Of a DNA stretch of 64,000 nucleotides, positions 1 to 10,123 are shown one piece after another. The notes beneath the pieces are model-generated. The model did not search any database. It was not told the origin of the DNA and worked only from the letters and a program-made list of their open reading frames with translations. The stretch lies in contig OY987244.1 of assembly GCA_963920765.1 (NCBI GenBank), positions 9,984,501-10,048,500 on the forward strand, given 5' to 3'. A program made the translations under genes and the position numbers. Source of the DNA: Ulota crispa. Lineage: Eukaryota; Streptophyta; Bryopsida; Orthotrichales; Orthotrichaceae. How positions within the stretch are numbered: the first letter of the stretch is position 1; every line of letters begins with the position of its first letter.

Positions 1-2
1 TT

Positions 3-1826
3 TTAGTTCCAAAAAGTCCCAAAGTATCTTTTGCACCATCATCATCAACAACTCCAGGGTCTATCTTGAAGACCACCAAAACCAACGAAGGTAATGCTCT
101 TGAAGAACTCATCAAGAGTTTTAAAGAGCTGAAGGTGGAGTTTATTGAGTTGAGGAAGTCTCAGGCATCAGGCTCTTCTTCATCGTCGCAGCCATCTGAT
201 GGAGGGAGGACACTCCCTTGGAGATGTATATGGTGTGACAAGAGCGAACAAGATGGCAAGCATCGCCTTCGAGACTGTACAGAGTGCGACGAGGCCTTGA
301 AAGATGGCATCGTTGAATTTATTGACGGCAAGCTTCATGATTCATCCACAAAGACACCATTGAAGACCAACTTTGGCAGAGGAGGGATGAAGAAACTTAT
401 GGAGGGAAAGATGGGACGATCTAGTTCCATACATGTACGTGAAGCTGATTCATACCACATTGAAGTGGAGCAGCACTCAATTGGAGCTTCACCCACTCAG
501 AGAGCCACACTAATGAAACGAGGAGCTCAAGCCATCAGAAATGTAACTGGATGGGAAGACCCGGTTGATGCAAGCAGCATCAAAGCATTTTTGGAGAGAG
601 ATCAAGCCAATGTTGATCACTATGAGGCTTCAGTTGAAGAGAAGCGTGGGAGAGTTGAAGCCGAAGATGGTGAAGAGCCTTCATCAAAGAAGAGGGCTCA
701 AGCGCAGAAAGATTCTGCAAATGAGTCGAGGCGCAGAGTACAAACGCGCTCGAAGACACAAAGTCCAAGCTTTGTGCACCCTGAGGATGATTTGCTTCCT
801 GATAGAGACTGGGGGCAGTCTAGCGGCAGCGGAAGAGGCCATGAGAAAGAAGACTCTAGCAAGCCAAAGGGGAAGAGCCCTGCTTATAAGCTCCAGTCCG
901 ACATTGAGACCTCCATTGATATGAAGGGAATATTGGAAGAGAGGATCTTGGATGCCAAGATCGAGTTCACATTGAGGGAAGCACTTGGCATAGCCAAGAA
1001 AGACTTCCATGAGCTGATCATCGACATCATCAAGCGAAAGAGACAGATGACAGCAGAGACTGTAATGGTGAGTGCTTTGGACACTCACATGACCATCGAT
1101 GAAGAGATTGAGATTGGCGAAGTTTTTGCCATGATGGGAGACCATGAGGCTCACTGCAGTGAAATTACACTCACGGAGATAACAAGAAAAGAGCCAGAGA
1201 GGGTGCAGCGCTCAAATGGAAAGGCTAATGAGGCAAAAGTTCAGACAATTGATGATGAAGTATCAAAAGTTGAAGCTAAGATTTTTGAGTTCAGTTGTGA
1301 TCATTCTACTGATAGACCTCATGATGTCGAGACTGAGTTTCAGCAACCGTATTGGGCTAGAGCCACCACTGAAACAAGAGTGAAGCTTGGTGGAATGGAT
1401 GAATCTGTTTTGGCCCTTGTAGATCATGGTTCAGAGATCAACATCATATCTCGCAAGACCTATGAGAAGGGCAAATGGCCAATTGACACAGAACATGGCT
1501 GGGTGATGAGAGCAGCTAACAATGGGCGCAGTTCATTGTATGGAGCTTGCCCTTCAGTGCCAGCAAAGATTGGAGATGTGGAGGTTGAGCAGAATTTCTT
1601 TGTTCAAAATACTGGGGCATATCCAGTGCTTCTGGGCCAACCTTTCATCACTGCTTCACGCATGGAAACCAAAGTGTTGGATGATGGATCTCACTATGCT
1701 CGAATTCGAAGTATAGATGGGAAGAAGTCAGTGCAGTTCTTAACTGTGAGAGCTGACAATGAGAGGCATCGAATGCAACTCAGAGAAGTATCTTTGCCGA
1801 CTTCTCTGAACTTTCCGGATTTCTAG
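3..1826 (+). CDS. Retrotransposon gag-protease polyprotein, 5'-partial
   Basis: The frame is open to the left window edge and its first in-frame ATG is far inside (near 388), so the real start is upstream. A cysteine/histidine cluster at 225-278 reads C-x2-C-x8-H-x4-C, a stretched version of the CCHC zinc knuckle that binds RNA in gag. A long charged, low-complexity middle follows. The C-terminal third is a retroviral-type aspartic protease: the active-site loop at about 1413-1440 reads ALVDHGSEINII, with H where most families have S or T between D and G, and the second structural motif is near 1626-1640 (VLLGQPF). The frame ends in TAG, 14 bases before the pol ATG and in a different frame. 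Confidence 0.88.
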   Translation, partial: LVPKSPKVSFAPSSSTTPGSILKTTKTNEGNALEELIKSFKELKVEFIELRKSQASGSSSSSQPSDGGRTLPWRCIWCDKSEQDGKHRLRDCTECDEALKDGIVEFIDGKLHDSSTKTPLKTNFGRGGMKKLMEGKMGRSSSIHVREADSYHIEVEQHSIGASPTQRATLMKRGAQAIRNVTGWEDPVDASSIKAFLERDQANVDHYEASVEEKRGRVEAEDGEEPSSKKRAQAQKDSANESRRRVQTRSKTQSPSFVHPEDDLLPDRDWGQSSGSGRGHEKEDSSKPKGKSPAYKLQSDIETSIDMKGILEERILDAKIEFTLREALGIAKKDFHELIIDIIKRKRQMTAETVMVSALDTHMTIDEEIEIGEVFAMMGDHEAHCSEITLTEITRKEPERVQRSNGKANEAKVQTIDDEVSKVEAKIFEFSCDHSTDRPHDVETEFQQPYWARATTETRVKLGGMDESVLALVDHGSEINIISRKTYEKGKWPIDTEHGWVMRAANNGRSSLYGACPSVPAKIGDVEVEQNFFVQNTGAYPVLLGQPFITASRMETKVLDDGSHYARIRSIDGKKSVQFLTVRADNERHRMQLREVSLPTSLNFPDF

Positions 1827-1840
1827 AGGGCACACGTGGG

Positions 1841-4800
1841 ATGTGGGGATCCACGGGTGCCAAGGATATCAATACTAGAGAATTCCCCAATATACATACT
1901 GCTATCAAGTGTGGATTTTTGAGCGTGACAAAGTGTGGATTTGCGAGTTTCATGGATGCCAAAGATTTGGACCATGTACATAGAAGATTTATCAAAAAGA
2001 AGGAGAAAAACCTAAAAAAAATGAAGGTTCTTGAAGAAGATGAGAGCATTACTGGTGTGTATGAAGAAAGTGGCATGCCAGATGATATCTTGCATACTCT
2101 GCAAGATTTGAAGACAAATGAGGATGCAGAGCCGACTACTCATTGTCTTATTGATGTCCATACAGCTGCAATGCATCATGAGATTTACACAGCAATGGCA
2201 AAGCTGTGTTCTTCTAATATCGATGAATATAGACCTGAAGCTGCAGTACATACCAAGTACAAGACTGTGAACAAGAAGGTGAAGCCAGTGGCTACTCAGC
2301 TACCATTTGACACTGATGATCACATCAAACAAGCTGAAAAAGAGCCAAGTTTGAGAGAGTCAAGGAGAATTGGACACAAATTCACCGAAGAGACTCTAGC
2401 TAACCTCAAGATTGGAGGAGATGGTTTCCTGACTAAGCCAGAGAAAAAGAAATTTCAAGACATGCTTTTGATGCATGGAAAGGCTTTTGCTTCTTCTTCA
2501 GATGAGATTGGGTGTGTGCAGCCAAGTGTTGTAGCACCAATGGTCATATTCACAGTACCACATATACCATGGGATTTGAAGCCTATTCCAGTGCCTAGAG
2601 CTCTACTGCCAAAATTAGTGGAGTTGCTCAAAGAAAAGACGCGCATGGGCATACTAGAGCCTTCAATGGCTCCATATTCAAACCGTTGGTTTACTGTGCC
2701 AAAGAAGTCAGGAGCATTGAGGTTCATCCAAGATATGCAGCCTGCAAACAAAGTTACAATCAGAAACAAAGGATCAGGCCCTGTTGTTGACGAAGTGGCG
2801 GAGGCATTTGCTGGACATGCAATCTATTCCATTGGAGATCTATACTCTGGTTATGATCAATTCCAACTTGCTGCTCAAAGCAGGGATTTGACGACCATGA
2901 AGACTCCTCTTGGATTGGTGCGTATGTGCACATTGCCTCAAGGCGCTACTAATTCAGTGGCACATATGCAAAGCGCTATGAATCAAATTCTAAGAGACTT
3001 TGTGCCAGAGAAAACCATACCTTTTGTGGATGATATCCCAATAAAAGGATGCGAGGAAAATCAAAGAGACTTGACAGTTCAGAGTGATGGTTGCCGAGCC
3101 TTTGTAAGCAACCATATCCATGACGTGGCTCAAATCTTGGGCAGACTTGAGGAGGTGAATTTGACTCTATCCATTGATAAGTCAAAGTTTGGGGTGAATG
3201 AAATTCTGGTGGTTGGGCACTTATGTGGCTCTTATGGAAGAAAACCTAATCCTGAAAAGATTGATGCTATTGGAAGAATGAAAGCCTGTAGCAATATCAC
3301 CGAAGTAAGGAGGTTTCTTGGAGCTTGTGTCTTCTACCACATATGGATTCCCCATTTTGCTCATATATCAGAGCCTCTCTACAAATTATTGCGTAAGAGG
3401 ACCAAATTCATTTGGGAAAATGAGCAAAACTTGGCTATGGAAGAGTTGAAGAGGATTTTGGAGTCGCCACTAGTTCTCAAGCAAGTGAACTATGATTGCA
3501 AGAGGCCGGTGATCGTGACTGTTGACACAAGTCCAATTGCCATAGGTTGGGCTATTGGACAAGATGATGAGGAAGGCAAAAGATTTGCTATTCGATTTGG
3601 AGCAAGGATTTTGACAGAGCGTCAGAGAGCATATCCACAAGTGAAAAGAGAACTATGGGGTGCTCTTACAGCTCTGAAGGCGGACAGAAATTACCTTATT
3701 GGAGCAGAGGTGGTACTGGAGACTGATTGCTTACCTTTGCTGGGGATGATAGCAAATTGTTCTTCACCAGACATTGCAATGCTTCGATGGATCGCCTACA
3801 TCAAATCCATGAATCCGGTTCTAGTACACATTGAAGGCAAAAAGAATTCTATTGCCGATATGTTGTCTAGAGCAAGGTATTCTAATGAAGATGAGATGAT
3901 GGGCCACGAAGATGTCGAAGATTTATTGCATGGAGGCTATGTGGTGACGATAGATGCTGAGAGCTCATCGATCGATACTTTGCCATTCAAAGCTGAGCTT
4001 TATGAAGAAAAATTGAGAGACATTGGGCTATATTTAAGCACAATGAAGCTGCAAGAAGGATGGACAGACAAAACATTCAAAGACATCAGGCATCAATCCT
4101 ATAGATATCTTTTGAGAGAAGGATTTCTATGGAAGAGGGCAAAAAGAGCTGATGAAGTACCATTGAGAGTGGTGGGGGACTCTAAGACCAAAGCTGAAGT
4201 TCTCAAGGAGTTCCATGATACTCTTTGGGCAGGTCACAGAGGTATATGGGCCACTTATACAAAAATCAAGGAGAGGTACTGGTGGAAAGGACTTTACAAA
4301 GACGTTGAAGAGTTTGTAGTTTCTTGTGTGGTATGCCAATTGCAATCCAAGGTGCGCCACAGAGATGAATTACATCCTACTTACCCTCTAGCGATCCATT
4401 TTCAGTGGATGATAGATTTGGTAGCCATGCCAAATGCTATGTGGGGAATGAAGTACCTTGTTTTGGCACGAGAGGAGCTCTCAAACTTCGTTGAGGGCAG
4501 AGCCTTGAGGACTAAGGCTACCGAAAATATATGCCGATTTATACTCGAAGACATCTTCAGTCGTTATGGCAGCATTGGCCGAATGAGAGCTGACAGAGGA
4601 GAACTAAATGCCACTGAGGCCAAAGAGTTCTTCAAACGTTATGGTGTGCAGTTGAAGCTGACGACAGCTTACAACCCTGAGGCTAATGGCAAAATTGAGA
4701 GAGGGCATCCTCCGATCATTCATGCTTTGGTTAAAGCTTGTAAAGGCAAACCAAATATGTGGCCAAAGCTATTACCATTTGCTTTGTGGGCCGACAGAAC

Positions 4801-5428
4801 TACGCACAGTACAGTTACTGGTTACATGCCTGTCGAACTTGTGTATGGGCAGAAACCTATTATGCCGGCGGAAGAGGATATTCCCACATGGGTGTTTCTT
4901 TCATGGGAGGACGGTATAAGCAGAGAAAGATTGTTGGAACTTCGGATTCAGCAGCTTGGAAGGTTGTCAAGTGACTTTGATATCGCATTGGAGAAGATGA
5001 AGACAGCGAGGCTCAGCAATAAAGAGCGATTTGACAAAACACACAGATTAAGAACCAAGCAGATCAGAGAGGGTGATTGGGTCCTTGTATTTGACAGTAC
5101 ATTGGAGCATCAGCATAGTACAGTGCGCAAATTTGCTAAGAGATGGTTTGGACCCTATATTGTGATGAAAGTGCACACCAACGGCACTTATTCACTTAGG
5201 GAATTGGATGGGACTTCTCTGCGCGTGCCTGTTGCTGGTAAACGAATCAAAGCTTTTCGAAGGAGTGGAAAATTTCATCATGAAGACCTTGAGGAGATTT
5301 TTAACCCTCAAGAGATGGAAAGCCACGAAAGAGCTGAAGATAAAGATGAAGATTCAGAAGATGCAGAAGACAACCAAGATATTCATGACGAGCAAACTTG
5401 GCACATACCGGAGGATGTGCAGGTTTAG
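1841..5428 (+). CDS. Retrotransposon pol: reverse transcriptase, RNase H, integrase
   Basis: 1,195 residues without interruption. The reverse transcriptase fills roughly residues 250-460, with the catalytic motif FVDD at 395-398 in place of YxDD. RNase H follows, its first acidic residue in VTVDTS (D562). The integrase zinc-binding domain is complete: H792, H799, C829, C832. The DDE core is D859, D918 and E953, the last two separated by 34 residues as in active enzymes. A GPY/F module (RWFGPYIV) lies near residue 1105, and the protein ends in an acidic tail rich in E and D. The ATG at 1841 is used here, but this frame is open back to 1763, so the product could also be made by -1 frameshifting from gag-protease. 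All catalytic residues I can check are present. Confidence 0.95.
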   Translation: MWGSTGAKDINTREFPNIHTAIKCGFLSVTKCGFASFMDAKDLDHVHRRFIKKKEKNLKKMKVLEEDESITGVYEESGMPDDILHTLQDLKTNEDAEPTTHCLIDVHTAAMHHEIYTAMAKLCSSNIDEYRPEAAVHTKYKTVNKKVKPVATQLPFDTDDHIKQAEKEPSLRESRRIGHKFTEETLANLKIGGDGFLTKPEKKKFQDMLLMHGKAFASSSDEIGCVQPSVVAPMVIFTVPHIPWDLKPIPVPRALLPKLVELLKEKTRMGILEPSMAPYSNRWFTVPKKSGALRFIQDMQPANKVTIRNKGSGPVVDEVAEAFAGHAIYSIGDLYSGYDQFQLAAQSRDLTTMKTPLGLVRMCTLPQGATNSVAHMQSAMNQILRDFVPEKTIPFVDDIPIKGCEENQRDLTVQSDGCRAFVSNHIHDVAQILGRLEEVNLTLSIDKSKFGVNEILVVGHLCGSYGRKPNPEKIDAIGRMKACSNITEVRRFLGACVFYHIWIPHFAHISEPLYKLLRKRTKFIWENEQNLAMEELKRILESPLVLKQVNYDCKRPVIVTVDTSPIAIGWAIGQDDEEGKRFAIRFGARILTERQRAYPQVKRELWGALTALKADRNYLIGAEVVLETDCLPLLGMIANCSSPDIAMLRWIAYIKSMNPVLVHIEGKKNSIADMLSRARYSNEDEMMGHEDVEDLLHGGYVVTIDAESSSIDTLPFKAELYEEKLRDIGLYLSTMKLQEGWTDKTFKDIRHQSYRYLLREGFLWKRAKRADEVPLRVVGDSKTKAEVLKEFHDTLWAGHRGIWATYTKIKERYWWKGLYKDVEEFVVSCVVCQLQSKVRHRDELHPTYPLAIHFQWMIDLVAMPNAMWGMKYLVLAREELSNFVEGRALRTKATENICRFILEDIFSRYGSIGRMRADRGELNATEAKEFFKRYGVQLKLTTAYNPEANGKIERGHPPIIHALVKACKGKPNMWPKLLPFALWADRTTHSTVTGYMPVELVYGQKPIMPAEEDIPTWVFLSWEDGISRERLLELRIQQLGRLSSDFDIALEKMKTARLSNKERFDKTHRLRTKQIREGDWVLVFDSTLEHQHSTVRKFAKRWFGPYIVMKVHTNGTYSLRELDGTSLRVPVAGKRIKAFRRSGKFHHEDLEEIFNPQEMESHERAEDKDEDSEDAEDNQDIHDEQTWHIPEDVQV

Positions 5429-5438
5429 AGAGGGTGCA
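5427..5438 (+). other. Polypurine tract
   Basis: Reads AGAGAGGGTGCA, immediately 5' of the LTR start and overlapping the pol stop codon. This is where the plus-strand primer of an LTR element is expected. Confidence 0.6.
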
Positions 5439-7598
5439 TGTCCTGATGGACTTCCCTCCATCATGTAAATACTTGTTATTTCTTTATATTTGTGTTGATT
5501 TCAATAAATCAACAGTTGAGGCAAAAGGGGTGGTCGTGGTGAGGACCACGGTTTGGTGACAACGCAGCGGCCATAGATTCCAATGCGCTGCGCCGTCTTG
5601 TCACATGCACAGCTCAGGGGGGTAGGTAGCGGGTTGGCTGGGCCAATTTCCTGCCTCACTAGCTGCCAAGCCGTGAGCCGCCATCACCGCTCGACGAGTT
5701 CGATGGGATTCGAACCCGGACCGGCGGGCGGCCAGAGACGACCGCTTTTCCAGCCAACCAAGTCCACGACTTGGCAACTGAAGACAAGCGTTTGACGCTA
5801 TTATATGCTCGCAAGAGCACGTGGCCATTTTACGATGGTGTTTATTTTGTAATTTAATCATTTTCATATGTTTATCTAGAGATTTTGGAAGGCTCATATA
5901 TTTTGCCTTTGTTTGAATAAAAATACTAAGGATTTAGAAGTCAATGGGAAAGGTGTGAAAGGAAAAGGGTTTTGGCATCTATGGTGGGGTTAGGATAAGG
6001 AGGAGCATGGGCTGATGTGCCCCACCTCCCTACCTTAGATAGGGTCGAAATTGTGGAGGAAAGATCCCTTAGTTGTTGGAAGTTAGTGTATGAGTGTTGG
6101 TGGGAAGAAAGGGAAAAATCCCGAAACTTTGAGAGGAGATTTTTTTCTGTGTATACATGATTTTGAATTGAAATTTGAGGAGGTTGTTCCTTGTGTGATT
6201 ACCTTTCCAAAATGAGTTTGCAAGTTTGATTTGGAGTTGTGATGCAAAAGTTATGAGTGTTTGAATTTTGGAGTCAAAAAGCCAAACTATGAAGAAAGGC
6301 TGAGACTTCGACAAGCCATAACTTATGATCTGTATATCATTTTGCAACAAGATTTGGAGAGAGTGTTTATCTTGTTATTGGCTTTCTAGAAAGTCTTTAA
6401 ACTTGAAGTTTGAAGCTTGGACGAGAAAGTTATGGAAGTGTGAAGGTTTGGAGGTGGCTGCCCTTTTGTTAGGAGAAAGCCGAGATTTTGAAGAGCTACA
6501 ACTTTTGGACAGTATGAGATTTTCTTCTCAAAATTTTAGGAGTGATAGTTTGTTGTCATAGCTTTTCAAATTGTCTTTAATCATTTCATTTGGAGTTTTA
6601 TTGAAGAAGTTATAGTGGGTAGAAGTTGCGGGTTTGGGTGCTCTCTAAAAAATTGAGACCCACACTTTGATTGACTAGAGCTTTCGGACAAAGTTTTGTT
6701 TTGAAGTGCAAATTTTATGGATTGAAGCCAGTGATATCATCTTTCTAAATTGATATCACGTTTCTATGGGTGATGTATAGAACAAAAGTTATAGAGGTTT
6801 TTAGAGGCAGTGTTTAGTTTGTAAAGAGGAAGAAGAGCCTCTACTTTGAACTTGCATAACTTTTGGACAGTATCTTAGATTGAGTTGAAATTTAGAGGGA
6901 TGTTAGAAGGTTAGGAGAGCTTTTCAAATTGCTATTACACTTAGCATTTGAATCTTTGAGCCATCTGTGGCATTAGATAGAAGGTTGCTGCCTTTTCTAG
7001 GACTTGTTATTTGTGATTTTCCCCATTGTTTTTATTAAAACATGAAGACTTGAAGACTTGAAGACATGAAGATTTGAAGATCTGAAGATATGAAGATTTC
7101 AAGAGGAATGTTTTGGGTTTATTTTTTATGTATGTGTGGGATGTGGCTTTGTTATTCCTAGCCGGTTTTGGAGGCTCGTTTGTCAATTCATTTCCATTCT
7201 GTTTTGTAAACCTTGTTGCGGGCAGTTTGGGTTAAACCAAACTTAACCCCATTTATTGTCGTGGTGACGAAGTGGGATTGATCACCCACATGGTCGAGAC
7301 TTGCTCTGTTCTCACGATCTGGAGTTTTGGCCAGCAGATCGTGAATTTGATTTTAGGATCCCGTCATACGGACGGCAGCTCGTGTCTGCTGTCCCGATCT
7401 ACCCGTCCCGTATCCAGTGGGCTCTTATCCCTACCTTGACCCTTATACCCTTAGAGCCAGCCACAGGATAGGCCAACGGAAGACTGAAGACTAAAGATTT
7501 GAAGAGAAGATCAAGATTGACAACGTTTTCAGTCGGCAACGCACGATCGCAGCAAGACACCCTGCGTGTTCCCAAGGCGCGCTCCTCTCAACCCGACA
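5439..7598 (+). repeat. 3' LTR of the gypsy element (copy A)
   Basis: Bounds come from comparison with copy B at 7792: similarity begins exactly at TGTCCTGATG and ends at CAACCCGAC. The ends TGTC...GACA form the usual short inverted repeat. It is 2,160 bases long. It contains AATAAA-type signals near 5500 and 5918, a tRNA-like segment near 5640-5790, and a low-complexity stretch of gaagacttgaaga units near 7050-7090. Confidence 0.85.
5640..5790 (-). other. tRNA-like segment inside the LTR
   Basis: On the - strand this region carries GGTTCGAATCC at 5706-5716, a perfect tRNA B-box/T-arm sequence, about 50 bases after an A-box-like TTGGTTGGCTGG. No complete tRNA cloverleaf is evident, so this is probably a tRNA-derived SINE head embedded in the LTR. 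The equivalent part of copy B keeps the layout but its B-box has decayed. Confidence 0.4.
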
Positions 7599-7609
7599 GC
7601 GGAGCCTAA

Positions 7610-7791
7610 TGCCAAGAAGGTATTCATCAGAAAAGAGAGCATCCATCAACAACGCAGCATTGTTTGCTAGTATTGGAGGGAGAACAAGAAAACAAGAAAA
7701 CATTGAGAACATATTCTAGCTACGGGCACAAAGGTGCAATTATGGACTTTTATGAACCAAATAAGACGACGACATCAATGGTAGTACACAA
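7610..7791 (+). pseudogene. Unidentified coding fragment, 5' part, between the two LTRs
   Basis: Open in one frame from 7610 to the LTR boundary. The part nearest the LTR has ordinary protein composition (YGHKGAIMDFYEPNKTTT). The frame appears to resume after LTR copy B with AIVNLADGSLYGKEI. If a four-base target duplication (acaa/acag) is removed, the two parts join in frame, so I read this as a coding exon interrupted by an LTR. I do not recognise the protein. Confidence 0.4.
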
Positions 7792-9954
7792 TGTCCTGAT
7801 GAAGATCCCTCTATCATGTAAATACTCGTTATTTACTTATGTTTGTGTTGATTTCAATAAATCAACAGTCCAAGCAAAAAATGTGGTCATGGTAAAAACC
7901 ACAGTTTGGTGACAGCGCAGTGGCCATAGATTCTAGTGCGCTGCGCCGTCTTGTCACATGCACAGCTCATGAGCGTAGGTAGTGGGTTGGCTGGGCCAAT
8001 TTCCTGCCTCACTACTTGCCAAGCTGTAGGCCGCCATCACTTCTTGACGAGTCCAATGGGATTTGAATCTGGACTAGCGAGCGGCCAAAGATGACCGCTT
8101 CTCCAGCCAACCAAGTCCACGACTTGGCAACTAAGATAAGCGTTTGACGCTATTATATATTTGCAAGGGCATGTGGCCATTGTACGGTGATGTTTATTTT
8201 GTAATTTAATTTTTTTTATATGTTTATCTAAATGTTTTGGAAGGCTCATATATTTTGCTTTTATTTAAATAAAAAATACTAAAGATTTAGAAGTAAATGG
8301 GAAAGGTGTGAAAAGAAAAGGGATGAAAGAAAAAAAGGTTTGGCATCTATGGTAGAACTAGGATGGAGAGGAGCATGAGCTGATGTATCCCACCTCTCTA
8401 CCTTAGATAGGGTCGAAATTAAGAAAGAGAGATTCCTTAGTATGTTGGAAATTAGTATATGAGTGTTGATGAGAAAAAAGAAGAAATTTTGAAACTTTGA
8501 TGTGAGAGAACTTTTTTTATATATATGATTTTGAATTGAAATTTAAAAGAGTTGTTTCTTGTATAATTACCTTTTTAAAATGACTTTGCAAGTTTGATTT
8601 GGAATTGTGATGCAAAAGTTATGAGTGTTTGAATTTTGGAATCAAAAAACCAAATTACGAAGAAAGGCAGAGATTTCAACAAACCATTGTTTATGATTTG
8701 TATATCATTTTGCAACAAGATTTTAAAAAAATGTTTATCTTAATTTTAACTTTTTAGAAAGTCTTTAAATTTGAGATTTGAAGCTTAAAAAAGAAAATTA
8801 TGGAGGTGTGAAAGACTAGAAGTGTCATTTTATCAGAAGTAGGCCAAAACTTTGAAGAGCTACAATTTTTGGATAATATGAAATTTTTTTCTAAAATTTT
8901 TAGAAGTGATAGTTTGTTATCATAGCTTTTCAAATTATCTTTAATCATTTCATTTAGAGTCTTATTGAAGAAATTATAATGGGTAAAAGTTGGAGGCTTG
9001 GGTGCTCTCTAAAAAATCAAAACCCACACTTTGATTTACTAGAGCTTTTAATAGAGTTTTATTTTGAAAGGGAAATTTTACAAATTTTAGCCAGTAGTAT
9101 CATCTTTTCAAATTGATATCACGTTGCTATGGATGATGAGTAGAACAAAAGTTATAGATATTTATAGAGGCTGTGTTTAGTTTGCAAGGACAAAGAAGAG
9201 CCTTTATTTTGAACCCACATAACTTTTGGACAGTAGCTTAGATTGAGTGAAAATTTAAAGATATATTAGAAGGTTAGAAGAGCTTTTCAAATTGCTATTA
9301 CACTTAGCATTTGGATCTTTGAGCCATCTGTAGTATTAGATAGAAGGTCGCAGCTTTTCTAAGATTTGTTATTTGTGATTTTTCTCATTGTTTTTATTAA
9401 AACATAAAAACTTGAAGACATGAAGACTTGAAGATTTGAAAATATAAAGATTTCAAAAGGAATGTTTTGAGTTTATTTTTTATATATATGTAGGATGTGG
9501 TTTTGTTATTCCTAGCCGATTTTAAAGGCTCGTTTATCAATTCATTTCTAATTTGTTTTGTAAATCTTGTTGCGGGCAGTTTGGGTTAAACTAAATTTAA
9601 CTCCATTTATTGTTATGGTAACGAAGTAGGATTGATCATCTACATAGTTGAAACTTGCTCTGTTATCACGATCTGGAGTTTTAGCCAGTAGATCGTGAAT
9701 TTGATTTTAGCATCCGGTCATATGGATGACAACTTGTGTTTGCTATCTCGATCTACTCGTCTTGTATCTAGTGGGCTTTTATTCTTATCTTGATTATTAT
9801 ACCCTAAGAGCTAGCCACAAGATAGGCCAACAGAAGATTGAAAATTGAAGATTTGAAGAGTGAAGATCAAGATCGAGGACGATTTTAGTCAGGAATGCAT
9901 GATCGCAGGAAGACACCCTGCGTGTTTCCAAAGAGCGCTCCTCTCAACCCGACT
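7792..9954 (+). repeat. LTR copy B, decayed, probably solo
   Basis: 2,163 bases, same family and orientation as copy A and nearly the same length. No internal region follows or precedes it. It is visibly older than copy A: in the 50-base tRNA-like segment eight of nine differences are C in A to T in B, or G to A, the signature of methyl-cytosine deamination. Target-site duplications are not clear; CACAA on the left and ACAGA on the right share only part. Confidence 0.8.
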
Positions 9955-10123
9955 ACAGAGCAATAGTGAACTTAGCCGATGGATCACTTTATGGAAAGGA
10001 AATCCAAGAAGACTATGTCTTGCTGATGATATCTTCCATTATCTATGAGAAGCACGGGGTGCTGTTCTATGAGGCAAACAGAAGAGATGATTTTCCAATG
10101 GAGTTAGAAGATGCTCTGTGACG
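9955..10123 (+). pseudogene. Unidentified coding fragment, 3' part, after LTR copy B
   Basis: An open frame starting at the LTR edge reads AIVNLADGSLYGKEIQEDY, then SSIIYEKHGVLFYEANRRDD, and stops at TGA near 10121-10123. Composition and absence of stops suggest true coding sequence. It is probably the continuation of the fragment at 7610-7791. The family is not recognised; the TGA may be the real terminus or decay. Confidence 0.4.

Larger units (their letters stand above)
1..7598 (+). mobile_element. Ty3/gypsy LTR retrotransposon, 5' end outside window
   Basis: Two long open frames in the order gag-protease then RT-RNase H-integrase, the Ty3/gypsy order, followed by a purine-rich tract and a 2,160-base LTR that starts TGTC and ends GACA. 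The 5' LTR, primer binding site and start of gag lie left of the window. Neither frame has an internal stop over about 5.4 kb, so insertion was recent or the copy is under constraint. Integrase ends in a GPY/F-like module; I see no chromodomain after it, only an acidic tail. The wording of protease, RT and integrase is reminiscent of gypsy elements of basidiomycete fungi; that similarity is from memory and was not searched. Confidence 0.93.

Noticed and set aside
684-1154. 156-codon open frame on the - strand within gag-protease
   Set aside because: Antisense shadow of an intact + strand frame; its leucine/serine-rich composition matches the complement of charged codons.
5110-5428. Chromodomain at the C terminus of the integrase
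   Set aside because: After the GPY/F module only an acidic, low-complexity tail is present; the aromatic residues of a chromodomain are missing.
5706-5716. A real tRNA gene on the - strand
   Set aside because: The B-box is perfect but I cannot form acceptor and anticodon stems; both LTR copies carry it, so it is part of the LTR.
7041-7100. GAAGACTTGAAGAC repeats as a satellite
   Set aside because: Short low-complexity tract inside the LTR, present in both copies; not an independent array.
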